IMG/VR virus record: IMGVR_UViG_3300032116_001192
Span: 1-25,563 of that record
DNA: 25,563 bases
Source: a virus
Reading direction: 5' to 3' (one strand)
Shown here: one piece after another, positions 8,363 to 15,133 of the stretch
Position numbering within the stretch: the stretch's first letter is position 1
Layout: each line of letters begins with the position of its first letter
Program-made: the position numbers and the translations under genes
Notes under the pieces: model-generated
Databases searched by the model: none
What the model saw: only the letters and a program-made list of their open reading frames with translations
Told to the model about the DNA's origin: nothing

Positions 8363-9969
8363 GCGGGTGCCCCGGCAGGCGCTGGCAGGGCAGCAGCGCC
8401 ACCTTGCATTTGCTGCATTTGCATTTGTGCGGCCATGGCCTGGGCTTGCTGGGCCTGGCGCTCTTCAAGCAGGAATGCACGCTCCGCAGCGTCATTGCGC
8501 AGCGCTGCAGGCACGCCGAGCTTCTCGCCCAGGTAATCGATCATGTCGCCAAATTTCACGGCCACAGTGCCCTCTGGCCCCATCTGCTGGGTCAGTTGAG
8601 CAAACTGCATCACTGCGTTGATCTCATCCATGGCCTGCGCGTTGGCCAGCGGTGCCACCGGGGTGACCTTGACCTCCAGCCCATTGACGCGCAGGGGCAG
8701 ATCAATCAGGCCGCGCTCGTCCATCACTTCCAGGATCTTGGCCACCAGCGGGATCATGGTCTCGTTGATCAGACGGCCAAAGGCTGAACCCAGGTTCTGC
8801 GAGAGCTCCTTCATGCGCTCGACAATCTCGGTGGCCGACCGGGCGCTCATGTTGTCGGGCGGCAGCGACTCATCCAGCAAGATGCGCTTGACGTTGGAGC
8901 GCAGATCATTGATCACAAGCTGGGTGACGTTGAAGTCGCCAGAGCGGGGCAGGGCTTGCAAAGCCGGGCCTTGGGGGCCACCGTTCCTGGCCACCGGGAT
9001 GATGGCACCAGGCACGATCTTGACCGTGTTGGGATTGAGCACACCGTCATCAGCCGCCGTGTAGACACCAGACACCGCCAGGCTGGCGTTCTTGAGCAGC
9101 AGCTCGATGGTCTTGTTCAGCGTCTTGATGTCGGGCAGGGCGGTCATCAATGGGCCACGGCCATAGATCTCACCGGCCACCTTCATGTAGCGCGAGATCA
9201 CCCAGGGTGAATACGTCTTGCGCCGGTAGACCAGCTCCTCCTTGGATGTTTTGTCGATGACGTGGTAGCAATAGTCGCCACGCTTGTGGTCATAGATGGT
9301 GGCTTCCAGCAGCTCGATGTCATCGGTTGGCTTGTGCTCGATGCGCCTGGCCATCTCGTCAGGGATCTTGGCATCTGGCCACTGGCGCTGGATGCTCTCA
9401 CCCTTCATGCGCATGCGCCGGTAGACGTTGTCCACCTGCCCATTGGCACCCTCCTCGTAGCTCACCAGGAAGAGCGGCACGGGGATGAAGTTGAGCGGGG
9501 AGACATCGTCGCCAGGCTGCACCATCATGGCTGCGGTGCCCACGGCCAGGTCGAGCAAGAACTCGCCCATGGCAATGTCCAGGTTGGACTGCCGCAGCAC
9601 AGCGAACATCTTCTCGTTGTACAGGTCGAGGATCTGCTGGGCCTGGCTTCTGCGCTCCATGGGGATGTCAACGCCGGGATCCAGGCGGCACCATTTGCGT
9701 TGTGGTGGAAATACCACAGACTGCAATCTGTTTGCAAACCGTTGGGTGCTGTTGATTGCTGTACTGTCGAAGACCCGCTGCATCTTCTTGGATCCAACGG
9801 CACCACCCTCCCACACGCCATAGAGCTGGCGCTGGGGCAGGGCGAATTCATAGGCATCTTGGTAGAGCTGCTGGAATTCGTCCTTCTTGGTTTGCGCCAA
9901 TTGCTGGCGCTTCAAGATTTGTTCGGGGGTCAAGCGCATGCCGCCTGGTGCGTTCTTCTCGTATTCCAT
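8359..9969 (-). CDS. Portal protein (head-tail connector)
   Basis: This 536-residue protein shows features of podovirus head-tail connectors: an N-terminal basic helix (TPEQILKRQQLAQTKKDEF), QLYQDAYEFALPQRQ, DSTAINSTQRFANRLQSVVFPP at about residues 68-90, a central IYGRGPLMTALPDIKTLN, and SATEIVERMKEL near the wing/stem region. A Gln/Met/Ala-rich C-terminal tail (about residues 495-536) resembles the barrel or low-complexity tail of the family. Twelve copies would form the ring through which DNA enters and leaves. I chose the ATG at 9969 because AAGGA lies 6 nt upstream. An in-frame TTG two codons earlier has no suitable site. The stop overlaps the next start (ATGA). Confidence 0.93.
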   Translation of the reverse strand: MEYEKNAPGGMRLTPEQILKRQQLAQTKKDEFQQLYQDAYEFALPQRQLYGVWEGGAVGSKKMQRVFDSTAINSTQRFANRLQSVVFPPQRKWCRLDPGVDIPMERRSQAQQILDLYNEKMFAVLRQSNLDIAMGEFLLDLAVGTAAMMVQPGDDVSPLNFIPVPLFLVSYEEGANGQVDNVYRRMRMKGESIQRQWPDAKIPDEMARRIEHKPTDDIELLEATIYDHKRGDYCYHVIDKTSKEELVYRRKTYSPWVISRYMKVAGEIYGRGPLMTALPDIKTLNKTIELLLKNASLAVSGVYTAADDGVLNPNTVKIVPGAIIPVARNGGPQGPALQALPRSGDFNVTQLVINDLRSNVKRILLDESLPPDNMSARSATEIVERMKELSQNLGSAFGRLINETMIPLVAKILEVMDERGLIDLPLRVNGLEVKVTPVAPLANAQAMDEINAVMQFAQLTQQMGPEGTVAVKFGDMIDYLGEKLGVPAALRNDAAERAFLLEERQAQQAQAMAAQMQMQQMQGGAAALPAPAGAPA

Positions 9970-9971
9970 TT

Positions 9972-10295
9972 TCAATCCTTGTCCATCTTGTACTTCTCAA
10001 GCAAATTTCTTCCCTTTGCCGCCAACCTTGCTGCAGCTCCAGCAGTGCGCGGCACCGGCTCACCCCAGGCATTTGCGGCCAGAGCCAGCCGGGTCGGATC
10101 TCCATCCTTGCCCACCAGAGGCCCACTTGGGTTGGTGTAGAAGCGGGTCAAGAATGAGCCCTTGCGCCGCGCACGCTCACCACCTGGGCTTGCGTCTTTG
10201 ACTCCAGGCTGCAGGTTGCCGCTCTCACCAGAGCGCTCAAACTTACGCCGACCGGCTTCAGTCAAACCACCCTCTGGATCCTTGTACTTGCTCAC
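9972..10295 (-). CDS. Small basic phage protein, DUF6321-like (107 aa)
   Basis: The protein opens with MSKYKDPEGGLTEAGRRKFE and continues with RKGSFLTRFYTNPSGPL (about residues 44-60) and PTRLALAANAWGEPVP. This set of motifs recurs in small proteins encoded near portal genes of many phages. I associate it with the DUF6321 group but cannot confirm it here. It is basic and has no membrane segment, so nucleic acid binding or head assembly is possible. The start is GTG, overlapping the stop of the upstream micro-gene (GTGA), the same coupling style used elsewhere in this genome. Confidence 0.75.
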   Translation of the reverse strand: MSKYKDPEGGLTEAGRRKFERSGESGNLQPGVKDASPGGERARRKGSFLTRFYTNPSGPLVGKDGDPTRLALAANAWGEPVPRTAGAAARLAAKGRNLLEKYKMDKD

Positions 10296-10450
10296 TTCTT
10301 GTCTCGCGCTGCGGCCATGTTGTCAACAAGATTGGGGTAGGGTCGGCCAGCTTTGGCAGCCCGGCGCATGGCCATCCGCTTCTCAGCCGAAGACAGCTCC
10401 TTTGGCTTGGGCAGGTCATTGGGTCTTGGCTTGTCCCAGACTTCCTTCAT
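10292..10450 (-). CDS. Small basic protein of unknown function (52 aa)
   Basis: A 52-residue reading frame starts with MKEVWDKPRPNDLPKP, has a Lys/Arg-rich helix (SSAEKRMAMRRAAKAGRPYP) and ends in AAARDKK. It is coupled on both sides: its ATG overlaps the stop of the DUF6496-like gene, and its TGA overlaps the GTG of the next gene. The tight packing, the preceding AAGGAG and the regular charge pattern support a real gene. I do not recognise a function. It may be a small head-associated or DNA-binding protein. Confidence 0.7.
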   Translation of the reverse strand: MKEVWDKPRPNDLPKPKELSSAEKRMAMRRAAKAGRPYPNLVDNMAAARDKK

Positions 10451-10623
10451 TTGTTTTTCTCCTTGCTCATACCAGCCTCAGACATGGCAATGGCCACGGC
10501 CTGCTTTTGGTTGGTGACTTTGTCACCGCTTGAGCTCTTGAGCTTGCCAGCCTTGTATTCGCGCATGACCTTGGCCACCTTGTCTTTCATCTTGCTCGCT
10601 TTCATTTCATAGTGACTTGGCAT
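10447..10623 (-). CDS. DUF6496-like small protein (58 aa)
   Basis: This 58-residue Lys-rich protein has KVMREYKAGKLKSSSGDKVT at about residues 18-37, followed by NQKQAVAIAMSEAGMSK. It closely resembles the DUF6496 family of small basic proteins, which occur in bacteria and phages and have no assigned biochemical activity. It starts 1 nt after the stop of the coiled-coil gene upstream (TGA-A-ATG), and its stop overlaps the next ATG. The neighbours are portal-region genes, so it is probably expressed late. Confidence 0.75.
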   Translation of the reverse strand: MPSHYEMKASKMKDKVAKVMREYKAGKLKSSSGDKVTNQKQAVAIAMSEAGMSKEKNK

Positions 10624-10624
10624 T

Positions 10625-11416
10625 TCATCCGACTCCTAGTGTTTGTGTTGATCCCAATGTGCCGCCTCCACCCATATTGCCGCCATAGCCCAGCGTTTGT
10701 GGGCCACCATTTGCCGAAGCACCCATGAGTAGCGGCCTGGCCGTTGCAGATCTGGCGGCGAGTTTGCGGCCAGCCTCGCGTTCTGCCCCTTCGCGTTGCA
10801 CACCTTCAAACTCGGTGCGTGCTTTTTCTTTGACCAGGGCTGCCTGCTGTTCAGCCGCGACACGTTGCTGCTCAAGTACTGCCTGCTCGGCCTTCAATCT
10901 CAACGCTTCAGCAGCCGCCTCTTCCTGCAACTTCTTTTGCTGCGCATCGTATTCAGCGGCCTGCCTGGTGATGACATCACGCTCTTTTTGAGCTATTGCT
11001 TCAATCTCAGCCTGTGCCTTGGTAAATGCTTCTTGATCAGCCAGGCGCTGTGCTTCCACTTGTGCCGCATACGTCCTTTGCTCATTCTCAAAGGCAATGC
11101 GCTCTTGCTCTGCTATTGCTTTCTGTTCATCAATGTATCGTTGCGTTTCAGCATCCAGCGCCTTATCTTCAAGATTCAATGCTTCTGTGGATATGGCACC
11201 TCCAGAAGAAATGAGATTCTTATTTTCATCGTAAAGATTTATGAACTCTGGAAGGCCGGTAGTTGGATTTGGCTGGCCAGAGCCACCCATCGCCTTCAAA
11301 GCGGCAGCCTCTTGGGGGTTGATGTGAGCAAGGATGGTGTCGCCACCACGCCCATGCTTGCGCAATAGCTCAACTGCCTTTTTTATTGCGCGCTTGTCTG
11401 CCATATCAGTACCCAC
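10625..11416 (-). CDS. Coiled-coil structural protein, paralogue 1 (263 aa)
   Basis: The N-terminal module (about residues 22-58) reads GRGGDTILAHINPQEAAALK, then a Gly turn, then NPTTGLPEF. A long coiled coil rich in Ala, Glu, Gln and Lys follows at about residues 80-215. A short basic hinge (RKLAARSATARPLLMG) and a Gly/Thr-rich tail with GGGGTLGSTQTLGVG end the protein. The same order of modules appears in the next gene upstream, so the two are paralogues. The N-terminal motif recurs in phage late proteins, but its function is not known to me. I infer a virion or assembly protein. ATG at 11416 overlaps the upstream gene by 11 nt; a second ATG five codons later (11404) is a possible start. 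Confidence 0.78.
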   Translation of the reverse strand: MGTDMADKRAIKKAVELLRKHGRGGDTILAHINPQEAAALKAMGGSGQPNPTTGLPEFINLYDENKNLISSGGAISTEALNLEDKALDAETQRYIDEQKAIAEQERIAFENEQRTYAAQVEAQRLADQEAFTKAQAEIEAIAQKERDVITRQAAEYDAQQKKLQEEAAAEALRLKAEQAVLEQQRVAAEQQAALVKEKARTEFEGVQREGAEREAGRKLAARSATARPLLMGASANGGPQTLGYGGNMGGGGTLGSTQTLGVG

Positions 11417-12305
11417 GCAGGGATGTGATTTGCTGATCTTCCACGCCCATGCCAGCGAGGCCTGTTTCTGGTGTCAGCCTGGTCTCTGACAGCAGAGCTC
11501 GGCGGCCACTGCGGCGGCGAGCGGTCATCTGAGATGACTCTCGCTGGGCAATCTTGCGACGCTCGGCTTCCAGCGCTGCAGCCTGGTCGGTTGCTGCTTT
11601 TTCCATCGAGGTCTTTTGCTCTTGATACTGCTTTTGCTGTTCGGCAAGCTGAGCCTTGGCAGCTTCTGCAGCTTGGTATTGTTGGGCGGTCATGTTCTCC
11701 ATGAGCTTCTTTTGCTCATCGGCAGTCAACTGGGTTTGCTGGAGCCTGGCAGCAGCATCGGTCTTTTGTTGCTCCAAAGCAGAGGCCTGCAGCTCGCGGT
11801 TCTTCTGTGACTCAGTGGCAGACTGCTCCCGCGCCAGACGCGCAGCCTCAATGGCTGCTTCGCGTGACTTCTGGGCTTCAGTGGCTGCGGTTTCACGCGC
11901 CAACCGTGCCTGCTCCATAGCTTCTGCTTGCGCTCGCTTGGCTTGGTCGCGAGCTTGAGCGGAGGCTTTTCTGGATTCGCTTACAGAGTAGACAGTCGCA
12001 GCAGCGGCAACCAATGGCACCCACCAAACGAACTCAGGCTGGCCAGTTTCCGGGTTGATCTTGTTCTTTTCATGGCCAACCGTGAACTCATCCAGGTTGC
12101 CGCCAGAGCTCTTGAACAACTCGGCGATCATCTGCTTGTTTTTGGGGTCAGCCATGATTTGGGCAGGGATGATGACCTCGCCCTTTGTCAGGTGGCCAAC
12201 GGTGTCATCGGTGCCGCGACCCTTTTTGGCCGCTTTGTCCATGCTTTCCTCAAGATCATCGTCCATTGAGTCTTCAATCATCGTGCGCTTGTTGCGTTCT
12301 TTCAT
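11406..12305 (-). CDS. Coiled-coil structural protein, paralogue 2 (299 aa)
   Basis: An acidic leader precedes GRGTDDTVGHLTKGEVIIPA (about residues 29-48) and INPETGQPEF. A short hydrophobic stretch (VWWVPLVAAAATVYSV, about residues 94-109) comes next, then a very long Ala/Gln/Glu/Lys coiled coil to about residue 255. The end is basic, with RRRSGRRALLSETRLTPETG. The GD/DT-H-PxE plus NPxTGxPEF architecture is shared with the following gene. The hydrophobic segment could contact membrane or other virion proteins. I chose the ATG at 12305 because GAGGTGA lies just upstream. An in-frame ATG at 12329 lacks a ribosome site. A candidate promoter and a perfect dyad lie upstream. A structural or ejection role is inferred. 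Confidence 0.78.
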   Translation of the reverse strand: MKERNKRTMIEDSMDDDLEESMDKAAKKGRGTDDTVGHLTKGEVIIPAQIMADPKNKQMIAELFKSSGGNLDEFTVGHEKNKINPETGQPEFVWWVPLVAAAATVYSVSESRKASAQARDQAKRAQAEAMEQARLARETAATEAQKSREAAIEAARLAREQSATESQKNRELQASALEQQKTDAAARLQQTQLTADEQKKLMENMTAQQYQAAEAAKAQLAEQQKQYQEQKTSMEKAATDQAAALEAERRKIAQRESSQMTARRRSGRRALLSETRLTPETGLAGMGVEDQQITSLRGY

Positions 12306-12332
12306 GGTCACCTCACAGTTGTCATGCAAAGG

Positions 12333-12360
12333 ATTCTATTGGCGTTTGGACATGATGCAA
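12333..12360 (-). promoter_or_regulatory. Candidate promoter upstream of coiled-coil paralogue 2
   Basis: On the minus strand TTGCAT (12360-12355), 16 nt, then TAGAAT (12338-12333). The -10 matches consensus at 5 of 6 positions but the -35 matches only at TTG. It lies in the only gap between the large terminase gene and the coiled-coil genes, directly downstream of the dyad at 12367-12385. Confidence 0.4.
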
Positions 12361-12366
12361 TAGGCT

Positions 12367-12385
12367 GTATATCAGCGGGATATAC
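12367..12385. promoter_or_regulatory. Perfect dyad GTATATC-N5-GATATAC (operator candidate)
   Basis: GTATATC (12367-12373), a 5-nt spacer AGCGG, and GATATAC (12379-12385) form a perfect 7-bp inverted repeat just after the large terminase stop codon and just upstream of a candidate promoter. A near copy (GTATATC-N5-GATAT) lies at the start of the ribbon-helix-helix regulator gene at 18841. The AT-rich stem without a following T tract is a poor terminator, so protein binding is more likely. Confidence 0.5.
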
Positions 12386-12387
12386 CC

Positions 12388-13941
12388 TCATGCAAACACG
12401 TCAAAGTCGGTATTGGCGCTGACTTGGCCAGGCGGCCTGGCACCGTAGCTGTTTGTGCGGGTCATGCGGTTGTATTCGCCACCGCCCAGCATCAGGTACC
12501 CAAAACTGTCGCCAATGTGTGAGTGTTCGTTCTTGTTTGGGGCATCTCTGAAGCGCTCCTGGCCAGCTCCCACCGCCACCCGCTTGAAGTGGTAGCCGCC
12601 GCCCAGGGCTTTGCGCAGCAGCTTGCACTCTCGGCTCACAATCAGGCCTGGCTTGCCGTTGATCAGGCGCTGCATGGGGGCTGCAGAGGCCTCCCGGCGC
12701 ACCTTGAAGTCGTTGCTGGCCGTTGGTTGGGCCTTGAGCCCCAGGGTTCGCAGGAAATCAAAGGCTGTTACCTCATAAATTGCGTCCCTGGCCATGCCTG
12801 CCGGGTCGCCCCAGATCATTACCTGGTGGTTTGGCCACCTGGAGTTGAGCTCGGCGAGCAATTGCTGGCCAAAACGCTCCAGCCCCATGTCAAAGGTCAC
12901 GATCTCATGCAAGATCTGCCACCTGCCGTTGGGCAAACGCTGGCCAATGGTGGCTGCCGGGGTCAATCCGAAGTCCAATCCGACCTGGATGGGCACATCT
13001 TTGCTCACTTCCACGTCGCCAGACATCGAGCTGTCTTCGTATTCTGGCCAGACGGGCCTGCCTTCTTGCACATAGGTGTACTCACCCCCGGCATAGCAGC
13101 GGATCCAGTCCAGGTTCTTGCCCAGCAGCATCTGCTGGTAGTAGCCGCCGGGCAGGTTGTTGACGTTCTCGGCGCGAGGGTTGAGCTTCCACCACTTGCC
13201 AGCGCTGTATATGTGGTCTTGGGCCTCGGGCATCTCGGGCAGGTCTTCGACATCGACCGGCACCACGCCACCAGGCTGCTTGAAGAACTTCCAGGCATAG
13301 GGGCCGGTCATCTTCTCCTTCTCGGCCATCTTGTGCCACCAGTGGTCGTCATCCATGGGGTTGGTGTCCATCCAGATCCCATGCCAGGAGGCACCGCCAT
13401 CGCGCTTGGTGGGGTAGCGGCCAACCCGGTGGGTCAACCCGTCGATCACCGCCTTGGGCAGCTCACGCGCCTCATTGACCCAGGCACCAGTGAGCTCCAG
13501 CGACAAGAGCTTCCTGACATCCTTGGGCTGGTCAAGGGCCAGGAAGATGACCTCGCAGTCGATCCCAGCGGCATCCCCACGGGCAGGCAGCCGGATGTGG
13601 TGGGTGATGGGCGGTGTCCACAGCATGGGGCCAAAGGTGTTCTCAGGGAAGAGATCCAGCCACGTCTTGATGGTGGTGGTCTTCAGCATCGGGTAGCTGT
13701 TCCTGACAATCGCCCAGCGCGAGTACTTGATGCCATCAATCGGGCTTGGCTTTTGTTGGACAGCTTTCAGCATGATCTTTGCCGCGCAGCCATAAGACTT
13801 GCCCGACCCCACCGGCCCCATCACGCCCTGCACAAAGGCCTTGCTCTGGATGAAGTCGTAGATCACAGGCGACTTGCTGAAGTCCAAGTTGAGCCCGGTG
13901 ATGGGCACCTCCTTGCCTGATGTCTCTTTGGTTCTGCTCAT
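12388..13941 (-). CDS. terL: Terminase large subunit
   Basis: This is the DNA-packaging motor: an N-terminal ATPase that pumps DNA through the portal and a C-terminal RNase H-fold nuclease that cuts concatemers. Visible ATPase motifs are Walker A GPVGSGKS (residues 42-49), Walker B-like AWVNEARE with the catalytic Glu157, and the coupling motif MDTNP (191-195). Likely nuclease acidic residues are Asp323 (GLDFGLTPA), Asp379 (MIWGDPAG) and Asp478 (HIGDSFGY). At 517 residues it has normal length. The ATG is preceded by AAGGA with 5-nt spacing. It follows the small terminase and a micro-gene. The large and small subunits together would recognise and cut the packaging site. Confidence 0.95.
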   Translation of the reverse strand: MSRTKETSGKEVPITGLNLDFSKSPVIYDFIQSKAFVQGVMGPVGSGKSYGCAAKIMLKAVQQKPSPIDGIKYSRWAIVRNSYPMLKTTTIKTWLDLFPENTFGPMLWTPPITHHIRLPARGDAAGIDCEVIFLALDQPKDVRKLLSLELTGAWVNEARELPKAVIDGLTHRVGRYPTKRDGGASWHGIWMDTNPMDDDHWWHKMAEKEKMTGPYAWKFFKQPGGVVPVDVEDLPEMPEAQDHIYSAGKWWKLNPRAENVNNLPGGYYQQMLLGKNLDWIRCYAGGEYTYVQEGRPVWPEYEDSSMSGDVEVSKDVPIQVGLDFGLTPAATIGQRLPNGRWQILHEIVTFDMGLERFGQQLLAELNSRWPNHQVMIWGDPAGMARDAIYEVTAFDFLRTLGLKAQPTASNDFKVRREASAAPMQRLINGKPGLIVSRECKLLRKALGGGYHFKRVAVGAGQERFRDAPNKNEHSHIGDSFGYLMLGGGEYNRMTRTNSYGARPPGQVSANTDFDVFA

Positions 13942-13949
13942 ATCGATCC

Positions 13950-14111
13950 TTAATTTGTTTCTTGCGCCAGCCCGTCATCAGCGGCCTCACACTTCTCACA
14001 GCCTGGGTGATCAGGATCCCTGCAGTCAGGGTTGGCCATCAGCCTGGCACGCTGCTGGTTCAAAAAGAGCTGCTCCATGCGCATCTCAATGATGTCTTGG
14101 TCATCTAGCAT
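13950..14111 (-). CDS. Micro-protein with Cys/His cluster between the terminase genes (53 aa)
   Basis: This 53-residue frame begins MLDDQDIIEMRMEQLFLNQQ (an acidic helix) and contains the cluster C30-x4-H35-x2-C38-x2-C41 in NPDCRDPDHPGCEKCEAAD. That spacing could bind one zinc ion. The start lies 11 nt inside the end of the small terminase gene and the TAA lies 8 nt before the large terminase start, so it fills the gap precisely. It may help packaging or be a separate regulator. I know of no named family, and the call rests on frame, coupling and composition. Confidence 0.65.
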   Translation of the reverse strand: MLDDQDIIEMRMEQLFLNQQRARLMANPDCRDPDHPGCEKCEAADDGLAQETN

Positions 14112-14550
14112 CGTCTGGCTCCACATCAGTCACGTCTGGTGCCATCACATTGATGCCAAGCACAGACGGCCTGTCCTCGTTGTCAGGGTTGTCCAGCAAG
14201 CCACTTGCCTTGGCCAGCAGCCGCAGCACCCCGACCTTGTCATACAGCTCGATCTCCAGCGTGCTGTATGTGTCGCCATCCTTGTCCTTCCGGGTCTGAA
14301 CCCGGATGTTCTTGATCGCGTGCAGCGCATGCTCCGGGATCTCATGGCTTGCCTTCACCTTGACATTGCCCTGGTCATCCCAGGACATGATGTCTGTCAG
14401 CTTGGTGTTGGCCATGGACAGCAGCGCATAAGCCACCGCCTCCTTGTTGGCCAGCAGGGTCGAGCTGCGCTCCAGTCGGCGCTGCACAGACCTCACCCCA
14501 CCCCAGTTGGTCAGGGGAGGGATGACACTGGTCTGTTTAGGCCTGGCCAT
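14101..14550 (-). CDS. terS: Terminase small subunit
   Basis: This 149-residue protein starts MARPKQTSVIPPLTNWGGVR, a basic N-terminus with a probable DNA-binding helical region. A helical centre follows (EAVAYALLSMANTKLTDIMSWD), then a beta segment (DTYSTLEIELYDKVGVLRLL) and an acidic tail (DNPDNEDRPS ... DVEPDDAR). KVGVLRLLAKASGLLD resembles the C-terminal portion common in small terminases. Small subunits bind the packaging site as rings and hand the DNA to the large subunit, which is encoded just downstream. The start overlaps the SSB-like gene stop (TGATG). Confidence 0.85.
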   Translation of the reverse strand: MARPKQTSVIPPLTNWGGVRSVQRRLERSSTLLANKEAVAYALLSMANTKLTDIMSWDDQGNVKVKASHEIPEHALHAIKNIRVQTRKDKDGDTYSTLEIELYDKVGVLRLLAKASGLLDNPDNEDRPSVLGINVMAPDVTDVEPDDAR

Positions 14551-14834
14551 CAGAAAGGTATATCGTCATCATTGCTCACCAGCATGGGCACCGGGGCAGC
14601 ACCCAAAGGCGGCACCGAGCTCGCCACAGGCTGCTGTTGACACCTGTCACCAATCTGACAAGAGATCCACTTCTCGCCAGCCTGGGTCGTCTTCGTCCAG
14701 CCCTTGAACCAGTGCAGCGTCCCGTCAGGCAGCATGATCTTGCCACTCAGGTTGGGATCCTTCCTGTCAGGCCTCATGTCCTTGTTTTTGAACAGCGACC
14801 CACTGTTGGGTCTGATCTCAAAGTTAGTAGCCAT
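14550..14834 (-). CDS. SSB-like OB-fold protein with DDDIPF tail (94 aa)
   Basis: The body (GSLFKNKDMRPDRKDPNLSG, then DGTLHWFKGWTKTTQAGEKW) has the strand and turn pattern of small phage OB-like single-strand DNA-binding proteins. A flexible Gln/Pro/Ser/Ala linker follows, and the last six residues are DDDIPF. That hexapeptide is identical to the C-terminal tip of E. coli SSB, which recruits many replication and repair enzymes. I infer that this protein binds single-stranded DNA and docks host SSB-partner proteins. AAAGGAG lies upstream of the ATG. It is first in the packaging transcript, directly after the long non-coding region. Confidence 0.8.
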   Translation of the reverse strand: MATNFEIRPNSGSLFKNKDMRPDRKDPNLSGKIMLPDGTLHWFKGWTKTTQAGEKWISCQIGDRCQQQPVASSVPPLGAAPVPMLVSNDDDIPF

Positions 14835-15133
14835 TTACAAATGCTCCTTTTGGTTGATTGTCGTACAGGTTGGAAAAGTGGGGAAAATTTGAGGGGAACC
14901 CCCGGACGCTACCGTAGGGGGTGGGGGGGCAAGGGTCGCGTTCCGGGCGCGTCGTCGGGCGCGGATCGCAGGCGCACACGCTGGCGCATATAAGGCCGCC
15001 GGTCTGCCAGCAGCAGGACACGCCTCGATCTGCCCGGCTTGTACAAAACCCATACGTTCGTCTGATGGTTGGACAGACCGATTTAAACGGCCTACAACGC
15101 ATCGAATGGCTGGCTGGCTACCTGCGTACCAGC
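14835..15133. other. Non-coding 299-bp region between initiator and SSB-like gene
   Basis: I see no convincing gene here. The overlapping minus-strand frames are Arg/Pro/Cys-rich and lack ribosome sites. The region contains a G-rich tract on the plus strand (14917-14935), an inverted ACCCCC/GGGGGT pair (14899-14904 and 14917-14922), two direct CGGGCGCG copies (14944-14951 and 14956-14963) and a TTGTACAA palindrome (15039-15046). It lies just upstream of the terminase operon and downstream of the replication gene, so a packaging site, a late promoter or a transcription stop are all plausible. No good sigma-70 promoter was found. Confidence 0.6.
14917..14935 (+). other. Potential G-quadruplex motif
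   Basis: The tract GGGGGTGGGGGGGCAAGGG contains four runs of at least three G with loops of 1-3 nt, a canonical G4 pattern, on the plus strand. This is the template strand for the minus-strand terminase operon. It stands out because long homopolymer runs are otherwise rare in this window. Confidence 0.5.

Noticed and set aside
9262-10140. Plus-strand frame of 292 codons opposite the portal gene
   Set aside because: It is an antisense shadow of the portal gene and the DUF6321-like gene with His/Val/Leu-rich composition and no ribosome site.
12523-13920. Open plus-strand frame of 465 codons opposite the large terminase gene
   Set aside because: It is the antisense shadow of terL, which has clear ATPase and nuclease motifs; the antisense frame has no recognisable domains.
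14558-14564. GTATATC at the end of the SSB-like gene
   Set aside because: It encodes the DDDIPF tail and has no matching GATATAC half-site at the right spacing, so it is probably coincidental.
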